Shown here one piece after another: positions 45,010 through 52,594 of a DNA stretch of 55,565 nt (position 1 is its first letter; each line of letters starts with the position of its first letter). The position numbers and the translations under genes are program-made. The stretch comes from Bacteroidota bacterium. Lineage in GTDB: Bacteria > Bacteroidota > Bacteroidia > B-17B0 > Aurantibacillaceae. The stretch is from assembly GCA_013288015.1 (NCBI GenBank), contig JABDCR010000009.1, positions 14,065 through 69,629 of the forward strand. Reading direction: 5' to 3'. The notes beneath the pieces were generated by a model, which saw nothing but the letters and a program-made list of their open reading frames with translations, ran no database searches and was not told where the DNA came from.

Positions 45010-45017
45010 GAAACTCC
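44972..45017 (-). pseudogene. 3' half of tRNA-Arg(CCT), probable attachment-site remnant
   Basis: Read on the minus strand, the segment contains an anticodon arm with loop TTCCTAA (anticodon CCT), a T-arm (CTAGG, TTCGATT, CCTAG) and an acceptor 3' strand ending CGAGACTA. The D-arm and 5' acceptor strand are missing to the right of 45017. A half tRNA overlapping the recombinase stop codon is typical of an att junction left by integration. Confidence 0.75.
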
Positions 45018-45051
45018 AAATTTAAGTTTCATAACCTCAATTAACACTTTG

Positions 45052-45084
45052 AAAATCAACTAACTAAAATTTAGTCGATTTTTT
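45052..45084 (+). terminator. Probable terminator of the recombinase gene
   Basis: AAAATCAACTAA (45052-45063) pairs with TTAGTCGATTTT (45071-45082) with one mismatch, followed by T residues. It lies 42 bp after the recombinase stop codon. Confidence 0.6.
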
Positions 45085-45149
45085 ATTTGTGAGATATTTG
45101 TGAGGTAAAACCTTTGTAATAAATATTTCTCGAAAAATTACAACATCTC

Positions 45150-45224
45150 CAAACTTAAATAAGAATCTCACTATTTAACTTTAACCTACTCAAACTTAAA
45201 TAACAAATTTTTTATTTAACTTTG
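45150..45224 (+). repeat. Tandem 34 bp imperfect repeat containing the fic promoter
   Basis: CAAACTTAAATAA followed by TATTTAACTTT occurs twice with a 41 bp period (45150-45183 and 45191-45224). The second copy ends in the TAACTTTG -7 element; the first ends in TAACTTTA. It could be a duplicated promoter or paired operators. Confidence 0.7.
45217..45224 (+). promoter_or_regulatory. -7 element (TAACTTTG) of the fic gene
   Basis: Perfect TAnnTTTG, 17 bp before the ATG at 45242. The in-frame GTG at 45224 lies inside it, so it cannot be the start of translation. Confidence 0.6.
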
Positions 45225-45241
45225 TGCATAGATTAATAATT

Positions 45242-46369
45242 ATGAAATCATTCAAATCAGGAACCTATATTCAGGCACTAGATTATAAAGCGTTTAAGCC
45301 TGAGAGTATTAACAAATCTTATCACTTTGATGATAAAGAATTACTTCCTCTTTTAGAAAAGGCAAACCTAAAATTGGGAGAGTTAAATGCTTTTTCAGAG
45401 CTTGTTCCGGATGTAGATCATTTTATTCGCCTGCATGTTTTAAAAGAAGCTACTGTTTCCAGTAAAATTGAAGGAACACAAACAAACATGGAAGAAGCTT
45501 TGTTGCAGGAAGAAGAAATTCAGCCGGAGAAGCGCGATGATTGGCGCGAAGTAAATAATTATATACACGCCCTTAATAATTCGGTGGAACAATTGAATAA
45601 ACTTCCCTTATCTTCTAGGCTTTTAAAAACTGCGCACAAAACTTTATTAAGTGGTGTTAGAGGTAAACATAAGCTCCCTGGCGATTTTAGGAAAAGTCAG
45701 AATTGGATTGGCGGTGCTTCTATTAAAGATGCCGCTTTTATTCCTCCTGTGTGGCAGGACGTCGAACCGCTTATAAGCGACCTCGAAAAATTTCTCCATA
45801 ACAATGATACAGGCCTACCCCATGTATTAAAGGCTGCCATAGCGCATTATCAGTTCGAAACAATTCACCCCTTTTTAGATGGTAATGGCCGTATAGGCCG
45901 TTTACTTATTACACTATATTTTATTCATGCAGGTATTTTACAAAAACCGGTATTATACCTTTCAGATTTTTTTGAGCGCAATCGCAGCCACTATTACGAT
46001 AACTTAACAGCCGTTCGTACCAGACACGATATAAGGCAATGGCTTAAATTCTTTTTAGTTGGTGTAATAGAAACTTCTGATAAAGCTATTGCCGGCCTTA
46101 AATCAATTATTAAATTAAAGCAAGAGTGCGAAACAAAGCGCATTACATCTTTGGGTAAAAAAATGCCAAAGGCACAATTACTTTTGCAGCATCTGTTTAC
46201 AAGTCCGGTGGTAAGACCTGAAGAAGTGGCCAAAATAACAAGCCAGTCGTTGGTGTCATCTTATAAACTAATAGAAAATTTTGAGCGATTAAATATTTTA
46301 AAAGAAATGACAGGTAATCAGCGCAACCGCATTTATATCTTTAATGAATATTTTGATGTGTTTAAATAA
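45242..46369 (+). CDS. Fic-family AMP-transferase-like protein, class II
   Basis: The 375-residue protein from the ATG at 45242 has a Fic_N helical domain. The inhibitory motif SSKIEG (S73 to E77) precedes the Fic core, which makes it class II, auto-inhibited in cis. The Fic core has an intact active site, IHPFLDGNGRIGR (H209 to R217), and a C-terminal winged-helix region at ~300-370 (SPVVRPEEVAKITSQSLVSS) is present. It should transfer AMP (or another nucleotide moiety) to a hydroxyl side chain of a target protein, possibly itself. The winged helix suggests DNA binding and autoregulation at the repeated promoter. Fic genes next to recombinases are common mobile cargo. Confidence 0.93.
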   Translation: MKSFKSGTYIQALDYKAFKPESINKSYHFDDKELLPLLEKANLKLGELNAFSELVPDVDHFIRLHVLKEATVSSKIEGTQTNMEEALLQEEEIQPEKRDDWREVNNYIHALNNSVEQLNKLPLSSRLLKTAHKTLLSGVRGKHKLPGDFRKSQNWIGGASIKDAAFIPPVWQDVEPLISDLEKFLHNNDTGLPHVLKAAIAHYQFETIHPFLDGNGRIGRLLITLYFIHAGILQKPVLYLSDFFERNRSHYYDNLTAVRTRHDIRQWLKFFLVGVIETSDKAIAGLKSIIKLKQECETKRITSLGKKMPKAQLLLQHLFTSPVVRPEEVAKITSQSLVSSYKLIENFERLNILKEMTGNQRNRIYIFNEYFDVFK

Positions 46370-46500
46370 AGTGGTTTTTAAAAAGTAAATGCACAAAATT
46401 AAATACATAAGAGATAAAAGATCACCAGTATCTAAGACTAACATTAGATGGAAGTACTTTCACACATATGCTTTAGCTTCAGTAGATTCACACATATAGA

Positions 46501-46755
46501 ATGCATAGAAGGGTATATGTATCCTATTTATTAATGAAACTATTCCGTAATAAGAGTGTATTTTTAAAATTCAATAATCCTATTCCTTTATTATTCGTAT
46601 ACATTGTCCCAACTGGTGGCTTTTCCTTTCGAGTAGTCTCCACAATCAAAATATCGAACTCCTTATTACAAGATTTTAAGATACTATCTGATTTAAAAGC
46701 TTATCTATTAGCAGTTTATAAATTACATTCGTTTTTTTTAAAGAGCGATAAGTGA
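46501..46755 (+). pseudogene. Coding relic, copy 2 (84-codon frame)
   Basis: The frame contains VVSTIKISNSLLQDFKILSD followed by LKAYLLAV (46633-46717), matching copy 1 at 42527 with about 86% DNA identity and mostly synonymous changes. The N-terminal 40 codons look non-conserved. The frame runs into the regulatory region of the next gene, overlapping its first operator half-site. It is more likely a decayed paralogue than an expressed gene. The rest of the 46370-46840 gap shows only this and the downstream promoter. Confidence 0.4.
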
Positions 46756-46815
46756 TATATGTAATATTCCCCTGTATATATATAACACTTTAATAACCTC
46801 GTGTCTCCACCTTTG
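46752..46815 (+). promoter_or_regulatory. Shared-architecture promoter, site 1
   Basis: Half-site 1 is GTGATATATGTAAT (46752-46765), with TAA at 46762. Half-site 2 is TATATAACACTT, with TAA at 46783 (21 bp later). The -7 element CACCTTTG occupies 46808-46815, with TTTG 29 bp after the second TAA. It drives the STAS-like gene at 46841, with a predicted leader of about 20 nt. Confidence 0.75.
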
Positions 46816-46840
46816 TTCTACAATTATTAAAAGGTATAAT

Positions 46841-47242
46841 ATGAAAACTGTTGAATTAAAGGCTACAACCGTACAATTAAGAGATGATGGCATAATTCAT
46901 ATCCACATTAAAGAAGGCAAGGAGATGCAATTAGAAGATGCCATTCAAGTGGTTGATACTATGGGAATGCTTGGCAACAAGCAAAAATTTCCTGTCTTAA
47001 TAGATTGCGAAGCATTTGCTACCATCGATAAAGATGTTAGAATATTTTCGGCAAGTAAAGAGGCAAACATATATACCTCTGCAGATGCTGTAGCTTATCA
47101 TTCTTTTGCCCATAAGCTGTTGGCCGATTTTTATGTTAATTACAACAAACCTGCTATCCCTACTAAGATTTTCTTAGATAACGAATCTGCCATAGTTTGG
47201 CTAAAAACATTTCAAAAAGAAAAAATTAATTGTCCAAACTAA
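46841..47242 (+). CDS. STAS-like (DUF7793-type) protein
   Basis: The 133-residue soluble alpha/beta protein begins MKTVELKATTVQLRDDGIIH. Alternating strands and helices follow (FPVLIDCEAFATIDKDVRIF, AHKLLADFYVNYNKPAIPTK, IFLDNESAIVWLKTF), with a topology like SpoIIAA/STAS anti-sigma-antagonist folds. A clear STAS phospho-serine motif is not seen, so a regulatory partner-switch role is only suggested. It opens the right-hand signalling cluster under a promoter of the shared 21/29 architecture and is followed by a membrane-anchored receiver protein under the same kind of promoter. Confidence 0.7.
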   Translation: MKTVELKATTVQLRDDGIIHIHIKEGKEMQLEDAIQVVDTMGMLGNKQKFPVLIDCEAFATIDKDVRIFSASKEANIYTSADAVAYHSFAHKLLADFYVNYNKPAIPTKIFLDNESAIVWLKTFQKEKINCPN

Positions 47243-47254
47243 ATCAAAAAACAT

Positions 47255-47318
47255 ATGATTTATGTAATACTTCCTTTTTAATATGTAACATTTCTAGGCA
47301 CCCCCATCCCCATCTTTG
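47255..47318 (+). promoter_or_regulatory. Shared-architecture promoter, site 2
   Basis: Half-site 1 is ATGATTTATGTAATACTT, with TAA at 47265. Half-site 2 is ATGTAACATTT, with TAA at 47286 (21 bp later). The -7 element CATCTTTG is at 47311-47318, with TTTG 29 bp after the second TAA. This is the clearest copy: ATGTAATACTT and ATGTAACATTT are direct repeats. It rules out a longer frame from 47230 as the start. Confidence 0.78.
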
Positions 47319-47358
47319 TTATAATATTATTTACACCAACAACTTAAAAAAAACTACA

Positions 47359-47853
47359 ATGGAAACCCAAGGATTAAATTTATTTATTGTCGACGACAAT
47401 AAGTTAGCAGTTGCAGATCTCCAATACTATCTTCAAAACAAATTTGGAGCCACAGTTAACATCTCAACCTTTAACGACGGAGAAAGTTGCTTAGCAAAAG
47501 TCGATAAAGAAACCCATATCGTTATTCTCGATTATTTTATGGATGGTAAAAATGGCTTAGAAACTTTAAAATCTATTAAAACGATCAATCCAAAAACAGA
47601 AGTCATTATGCTGTCAGGCAATGAAGATATGGGTTTAGCCATTGCAACATTCAGGGCTGGTGCTAAAGATTATGTAATTAAAGGCGACGGCGCGTTAAAA
47701 AAGGTAACCAAATTGGTTAATTACGTTATTACGGCTCCGATGAGACTTTTAGTAGATGAGTTTCGTGTATCAAAATACATGGCTATTTTCCTTATAACCT
47801 TTGTTACCATGGGTTTAGCAGTAGTAATTGGCATGCAGTTTCTTAAACGATAA
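47359..47853 (+). CDS. Membrane-anchored response-regulator receiver
   Basis: The 164-residue protein from the ATG at 47359 is downstream of its promoter. The receiver domain at 1-125 has D12/D13, phosphoacceptor D58 (VVILDYFMDGKNG) and YVIKGDG lysine. The C terminus is not a DNA-binding domain but a single transmembrane helix (YMAIFLITFVTMGLAVVIGM, ~140-160) with a short basic tail. A receiver tethered to the inner membrane would act by protein contact, as a phosphate sink or on a membrane partner, not on DNA. The hybrid kinase encoded 0.7 kb downstream is the natural phosphodonor. Confidence 0.85.
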   Translation: METQGLNLFIVDDNKLAVADLQYYLQNKFGATVNISTFNDGESCLAKVDKETHIVILDYFMDGKNGLETLKSIKTINPKTEVIMLSGNEDMGLAIATFRAGAKDYVIKGDGALKKVTKLVNYVITAPMRLLVDEFRVSKYMAIFLITFVTMGLAVVIGMQFLKR

Positions 47854-47861
47854 CCAAATGT

Positions 47862-47921
47862 GTGAATTATGTAACTCTTTTATCAAGTAATGCCAACATA
47901 CTTGCCTACATTGCTTAACCT
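47862..47921 (+). promoter_or_regulatory. Partial copy of the shared operator upstream of the AraC-type gene
   Basis: GTGAATTATGTAAC (47862-47875) matches half-site 1 of the four shared promoters. The next element is degenerate (CCAACATACTT, CAA at 47894, 22 bp later), and no TTTG lies at the expected distance. It may be an autoregulatory site used differently. Confidence 0.4.
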
Positions 47922-47945
47922 ATCACCTCATAAATAACCCCAATT

Positions 47946-48527
47946 TTGAAATTATACATTAAATATATGGTAAGCAACCGCTGCAAAATAGTGGTTAAAG
48001 AAGAGTTAACAAAACTTGGCTTACATTTTATTATTGTTGATTTGGGTGAAGTTGAAATTATGGAAACGCTCACCGGCGAGCAGCTAGAACAATTAAAAGT
48101 TGCACTACGCATTTCGGGGCTCGAGCTAATGGATGATAAGCGTGCAGTGCTTATCGAAAAAATAAAAAATGTAATTACAGAAATGATTCATCATACTGAT
48201 GAGTTGCCAAAAATGAATTATTCTGATTTTATTAGCGAAAAACTGCAATACGATTACACCTACCTCTCAAACATTTTCTCTGAAGTAAAAGGCATCACCA
48301 TTCAACAATTTATTATTATACATAAAATTGAGCGTGCAAAAGAATTGTTGTTATACGGCGAACTTAATCTTACCGAAATTTCTTACAAACTACATTATAG
48401 TAGTGTAGCACATTTATCCAATCAGTTTAAAAAAATTACCGGACTAAGCCCTTCTCATTACAAACAGCTGAAAGATAAAAAACGAAGCCCTATTGAAGAT
48501 ATTGGAAACTCAAACGACACAAATTAA
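47946..48527 (+). CDS. AraC-type transcriptional regulator with HMA-like N-terminal domain
   Basis: The 193-residue regulator has an N-terminal ~70 residues (KLYIKYMVSNRCKIVVKEEL, LGLHFIIVDLGEVEI) with the ferredoxin-like pattern of heavy-metal-associated domains. The CxxC metal motif is reduced to SNRC. The AraC DNA-binding domain is at ~95-180 (YDYTYLSNIFSEVKGITIQQ, then LNLTEISYKLHYSSVAHLSN, QFKKITGLSP). The conserved N-terminal strand requires the TTG start at 47946. It lies upstream of the hybrid kinase and receiver genes in one operon and is the best candidate to bind the 21 bp-spaced half-sites found at four nearby promoters. The inducing signal is unknown. Confidence 0.88.
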   Translation: MKLYIKYMVSNRCKIVVKEELTKLGLHFIIVDLGEVEIMETLTGEQLEQLKVALRISGLELMDDKRAVLIEKIKNVITEMIHHTDELPKMNYSDFISEKLQYDYTYLSNIFSEVKGITIQQFIIIHKIERAKELLLYGELNLTEISYKLHYSSVAHLSNQFKKITGLSPSHYKQLKDKKRSPIEDIGNSNDTN

Positions 48528-48537
48528 GATTAAGAAG

Positions 48538-50829
48538 ATGGCAAAACAAAAAAAATCAGCAGAATTGGTTAACGCCAATAAAGAAATTGCCTTTCAAGAC
48601 CAAGAGAAAGAAAAACGTGCCGCCGAATTAGTAATCGCTAATAAAGAACTTGCTTTTCAAAACAATGAAAAAGAAAAGCGTGCCGCCGAATTAATTATTG
48701 CCAACAAAGAGTTAGCTTTTCAAAATAATGAAAAAGAAAAACGCGCGGCCGAATTAGTCATTGCTAATAAAGAACTTGTTTTTCAAAACAATGAAAAAGA
48801 AAAACGAGAAACCCTTAATAAAGAACTCGAAGCTGTTAGTTATTCTGCAAGATTAGCTTCTCAATATTCTCTTAGTTTAATTGAAGCCAGTCGTGACCCC
48901 TTATTTACTATTAGCCCTAAAGGAAAAATAACCGATTTAAACCAAGCCTCTGTTAGAGTTACAGGTTTGTCACGAGAAAAATTAATCGGCACCGATTTCT
49001 TTGATTATTTTACCGACCCCGATAAAGCCCGCAAAGGTTATCAAGAAGTTTTTGCCAAAGGATTTGTAGCTGATTATCCATTAACAGTAAGAGACCATAA
49101 CCAAACCGATGTATTGTTTAATGGCTCTGTTTATAAAGATGATAGAGGAAATGTAATTGGTGCGGTTGTAGTTGCCAGAGATATTACAGAGCAAAAAAGA
49201 ATTGAAAAAGAACTTATAGAAGCAAAAGTGTTTGCCGAACTGGCAACCGAAATTGCCGAAGAAGCAAAAAGAAAAGCCGAAAGTGCAACTGTTATTGCAG
49301 AAGATGCCGTAAAAGCAAAACAGCAATTTCTGTCAAATATGAGTCACGAAATTCGTACACCTATGAATGCCATTATAGGTTTTACAAAAGTGGTACTTAA
49401 AACTGATTTAACAGCCAAACAAAAAGAATATTTAACTGCCATAAAAATGAGCGGCGATGCCCTTATTGTACTTATTAATGATATACTCGATTTAGCAAAA
49501 GTAGATGCAGGCAAAATGACTTTTGTACACACGCCTTTTAAATTGGCATTATCTATATCAGCCATGCTGCATTTGTTTGAAACAAAAATTCAGGAAAAAA
49601 ATTTAGAACTGATAAAAGAATACGACAACAAAATTCCCGAAGTATTGGTTGGCGACCCGGTGCGTTTGCACCAAATTATTTTAAACTTAGTAAGTAATGC
49701 GGTAAAGTTTACAACCCAAGGCAAAATTACGGTAAGTGTTCGTTTATTAGATGAGAATGAAGAAATAGCTACACTCGAATTTGCCGTTAAAGACACCGGC
49801 ATTGGAATTCCCGAGAATAAAATAGAAAAAATATTCGAAAACTTTCAGCAAGCAACTAGTGGCACATCTAGGTTATATGGCGGCACAGGTTTAGGTTTGG
49901 CTATTGTTAAACAATTGGTAGAGCCACAGGGTGGCAGCATTAAAGTAAAAAGTAAAATAGACGAAGGTTCTACCTTTAGTTTTATACTCCCCTTTCAAAA
50001 AACAAAAATCGAACCCGAATTAGAAATAGAGCCTATAGAATTAGATACCGAAATTAAGCATATAAAAATACTGGTGGTTGAAGACATTGCTCTTAATCAA
50101 TTACTAATGAAAACATTGTTAGATGATTTTGGTTTTGAACGAGAAATTGTGGCCAACGGAAGGTTGGCTATAGAAAAACTGCAAACCAATTCGTATGATA
50201 TTATTTTAATGGATTTGCAAATGCCCGAAATGAACGGTTTTGAGGCTACAGAATATATACGCAATAAAATGAATTCTAAAGTCCCCATAATTGCCCTAAC
50301 CGCCGATGTTACCACAGTTGATTTAGCAAAATGCAAAGCCGTTGGCATGAATGATTACATAGCAAAACCGGTAGATGAAAAATTACTATACAATAAAATA
50401 ATAGGTTTGGTAAAAAAACCTGCAAACATGAAAACAAACGTAGATAAAGAACATACTGACAATAAACCGAAATATACCGACTTACATTACTTAATGCATC
50501 GTACAAAATCAGACCCTAAATTAATGATGGAAATGATTTCGCTTTATTTAGAGCAAACACCTCCATTAATAAGTGCCATGAAAGAAAGTTTAAAAACCAA
50601 AGACTGGAAATCATTATACGCTGCTGTGCATAAAATGATTCCTTCCTTTTCAATTGTTGGCATTAGCACCGATTTTGAAAACATGGCAAAAAAAGTACAA
50701 GAATATGCCAGCATACAAAAACAAATCGACGAGATACCCGCTATGGTGTTGCAACTTGAAACTGTTTGTACGCAAGCATGTAAAGAACTAGAACAAGAAT
50801 TTAATACAATTAAAAACACTAAAATATGA
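48538..50829 (+). CDS. Cytosolic hybrid histidine kinase (coiled coil-PAS-HisKA-HATPase-REC-HPt)
   Basis: The 763-residue protein starts at the ATG at 48538, 10 bp after the AraC-type stop codon. Four 21-residue heptad units (consensus AAELVIANKELAFQNNEKE) form a coiled coil at ~8-90. One PAS domain (~112-222) and a second coiled segment follow. HisKA has H270 in SNMSHEIRTPMNA, and HATPase has DTGIGIP and GGTGLGL. The receiver domain has D559 in ILMDLQMPEMNG, and the HPt domain has H698 in YAAVHKMIPSF. All relay residues are present, so phosphate could pass H270, D559, H698 and on to the receivers at 47359 and 50826. No transmembrane segment is seen. Confidence 0.94.
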   Translation: MAKQKKSAELVNANKEIAFQDQEKEKRAAELVIANKELAFQNNEKEKRAAELIIANKELAFQNNEKEKRAAELVIANKELVFQNNEKEKRETLNKELEAVSYSARLASQYSLSLIEASRDPLFTISPKGKITDLNQASVRVTGLSREKLIGTDFFDYFTDPDKARKGYQEVFAKGFVADYPLTVRDHNQTDVLFNGSVYKDDRGNVIGAVVVARDITEQKRIEKELIEAKVFAELATEIAEEAKRKAESATVIAEDAVKAKQQFLSNMSHEIRTPMNAIIGFTKVVLKTDLTAKQKEYLTAIKMSGDALIVLINDILDLAKVDAGKMTFVHTPFKLALSISAMLHLFETKIQEKNLELIKEYDNKIPEVLVGDPVRLHQIILNLVSNAVKFTTQGKITVSVRLLDENEEIATLEFAVKDTGIGIPENKIEKIFENFQQATSGTSRLYGGTGLGLAIVKQLVEPQGGSIKVKSKIDEGSTFSFILPFQKTKIEPELEIEPIELDTEIKHIKILVVEDIALNQLLMKTLLDDFGFEREIVANGRLAIEKLQTNSYDIILMDLQMPEMNGFEATEYIRNKMNSKVPIIALTADVTTVDLAKCKAVGMNDYIAKPVDEKLLYNKIIGLVKKPANMKTNVDKEHTDNKPKYTDLHYLMHRTKSDPKLMMEMISLYLEQTPPLISAMKESLKTKDWKSLYAAVHKMIPSFSIVGISTDFENMAKKVQEYASIQKQIDEIPAMVLQLETVCTQACKELEQEFNTIKNTKI

Positions 50830-51257
50830 AGAACGAAAAAATAAAACTTTTTTTAGTGGATGATGATGCTGTGTTTTTAAAATCATTAGAAATAGAGTTT
50901 TTGCAACATGCCGATTTTATAATTGAAACATTTGCCACTGGTGAGTTATGTATGGAAAGTTTATCGCACAGCCCCGATGTGATTATTTTAGATTATCAGT
51001 TGGATGGTATAAATAAAAATGCCATGAACGGAATGCAAACACTCGATAAAATAAAGCTCTACAACCCCGATATTCCGGTAGTAATGTTATCTTCTCAGGA
51101 TAAAATAGATGTTGCCATAAACTGCATGCACCACCGTGCTTTTGATTATGTGGTAAAAAGCGAAACTGCCTTTGTACGTTTACAAAAAATTATAACCACT
51201 ATTTTCCGTTACAAAAAAATGGAAAAAGAATTAAAGTGGTATATGAGTAAAATGTAA
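50826..51257 (+). CDS. Stand-alone receiver-domain response regulator
   Basis: The 143-residue receiver has acidic D12-D14, phosphoacceptor D56 (VIILDYQLDGINKNAMNG), a Ser/Thr switch (VVMLSSQDK) and a VVKSET lysine. It has no output domain beyond a short C-terminal helix. The ATG overlaps the hybrid kinase stop codon by 4 bp, so it is the most likely direct partner of the kinase HPt domain. The extended loop after the phosphoacceptor, with inserted NKNAM, is unusual. It may act by protein-protein contact, for example with the AraC-type protein or the STAS-like protein. Confidence 0.92.
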   Translation: MKNEKIKLFLVDDDAVFLKSLEIEFLQHADFIIETFATGELCMESLSHSPDVIILDYQLDGINKNAMNGMQTLDKIKLYNPDIPVVMLSSQDKIDVAINCMHHRAFDYVVKSETAFVRLQKIITTIFRYKKMEKELKWYMSKM

Positions 51258-51339
51258 TTCATCATCGCTAACTCAATTTCACTATAAACTATCATTTCTG
51301 TAACCTACACTTCCCTTATTAATTCCAACGGTTTACAAA

Positions 51340-52503
51340 ATGAAAATTTTTTTACGTATACTTTTCTTTGCACTAACAATTTCATGGTCAAAAAGCACCG
51401 CGCAAGATACTTCGTTAGTACCCGCACACAAACCCATTAACTCAATTTGGGATATACCGCACAAAACCTTATGGCAAAAATGGATGTGGCCACACCGTAG
51501 TATGACGTACGTAATTACAAAACCTCACAAAATTAATTACGATACCGCTTATATTAAATTTTATAACAAACAACTGGTAGTTACATTACCCGTCTCCACA
51601 AAATTTTTAAAATTTACTTTAACCGATTTAAAAAGTGGTAATAAATTAATTTTTGCACCTAATCTTCAGTATAATTTAGGCATAAGTATCAGCTCACGAT
51701 GGGCAACTTTTATTGTTAACACAGGTGCTAAATTATTCGACGACAATATAAATACAAAAGGGAAAACAACTTATAAAGACTATCAGCTCAATCTATATGG
51801 GCGAAAAATTACTACTGATATATTTGTACAATATTATAGTGGGTTCTATATTAAAAATTCACAATCATACGGTAGTTATATAAGCAGCAAACCTTATGCA
51901 ATTCGTCCGGATGTTAATGCGCTAAATATAGAAGTAAGCAGTTATTACGTCGTAAACAATAAAAAATTCTCGTATCGAAATACATTTGGCTTTACTGAGC
52001 AACAGAAAAAAAGCGCAGGTTCGTTTTTATTTGGCATTTACTATTCATATTTTTCCGCCAAAGGCAACCCTTCTCTTGTTAGTCAGCCTTTTAGAAACAG
52101 TTTAGATTCATCTTCCTTTATTCGTACCGGTCACACACAAAGTATTGGGCTAAACCTCGGGTACATTTATACACTTGTGTTTTTAAAAAAATGCTATGCT
52201 ACTGCGTCACTTGTACAGGGTTTTGGGGGCGAACAAGTAAATTATAAACGAGATGATAATTCTACCTACAATCAATTAGTTGCCGGTGCCGGAAAGCTAA
52301 ATGTACGTGTAGGATTAGGTTACGATAATGGACGATATTTTATTGGCAGCATGGGCATCTTTGATTATTTTTTGTTTAATACTAATTTAAATTCAACTTT
52401 TAATTACAGCTTCGGTAAATTCATGGTATATGTAGGCTATCGCTTCCCCACATTAAAGGCCGAACGCAAATTACTTCATCGTTTAAAATTAATCGATTAC
52501 TAA
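51340..52503 (+). CDS. DUF4421 outer-membrane beta-barrel protein
   Basis: The 387-residue protein has a signal peptide ending KSTAQ. An N-terminal segment (MWPHRSMTYVITKPHKINYD) precedes about twelve amphipathic strands (LNLYGRKITTDIFVQYYSGF, SYYVVNNKKFSYRNTFGF, SFLFGIYYSYFSAKGN and others). This is the DUF4421 family, predicted outer-membrane barrels of unknown function in Bacteroidota. It lies 82 bp after the receiver gene; a degenerate half-site (TTTCTGTAAC) precedes it, but no complete copy of the shared promoter does, so it may be read through from the signalling operon. Confidence 0.85.
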   Translation: MKIFLRILFFALTISWSKSTAQDTSLVPAHKPINSIWDIPHKTLWQKWMWPHRSMTYVITKPHKINYDTAYIKFYNKQLVVTLPVSTKFLKFTLTDLKSGNKLIFAPNLQYNLGISISSRWATFIVNTGAKLFDDNINTKGKTTYKDYQLNLYGRKITTDIFVQYYSGFYIKNSQSYGSYISSKPYAIRPDVNALNIEVSSYYVVNNKKFSYRNTFGFTEQQKKSAGSFLFGIYYSYFSAKGNPSLVSQPFRNSLDSSSFIRTGHTQSIGLNLGYIYTLVFLKKCYATASLVQGFGGEQVNYKRDDNSTYNQLVAGAGKLNVRVGLGYDNGRYFIGSMGIFDYFLFNTNLNSTFNYSFGKFMVYVGYRFPTLKAERKLLHRLKLIDY

Positions 52504-52530
52504 GCCTATCATTTAGCCAATTATAAATGC

Positions 52531-52594
52531 GTGAATTTTACAACTTGTTTCTAAAGTTGTGTAAGACTTTTCCTTTAAAGAGTATGCATTTTTG
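52531..52594 (+). promoter_or_regulatory. Shared-architecture promoter, site 3
   Basis: Half-site 1 is GTGAATTTTACAAC (52531-52544), with CAA at 52541. Half-site 2 is GTGTAAGACTT, with TAA at 52562 (21 bp later). The -7 element CATTTTTG is at 52587-52594, with TTTG 29 bp after that TAA. It drives the SHOCT gene; an upstream TTG frame start at 52592 lies inside the -7 element and is rejected. Confidence 0.7.

Noticed and set aside
45224-45241. GTG start for the Fic gene
   Set aside because: It overlaps the TAACTTTG -7 element. The ATG at 45242 is used.
46638-46750. Minus-strand protein reading of the flanking relics (ILKSCNKEFxILIVETT)
   Set aside because: Differences between the two copies are mostly synonymous in the plus frame but partly amino-acid-changing in the minus frame, so the plus reading is favoured.
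47230-47358. Longer N terminus for the membrane-anchored receiver
   Set aside because: It would be translated from DNA upstream of the -7 element at 47311 and has no receiver-family similarity. The start is set at 47359.
51258-51339. Fifth shared-architecture promoter before the DUF4421 gene
   Set aside because: Only a weak TTTCTGTAAC half-site is present. No second half-site at 21 bp and no TTTG at the required distance exist upstream of the ATG.
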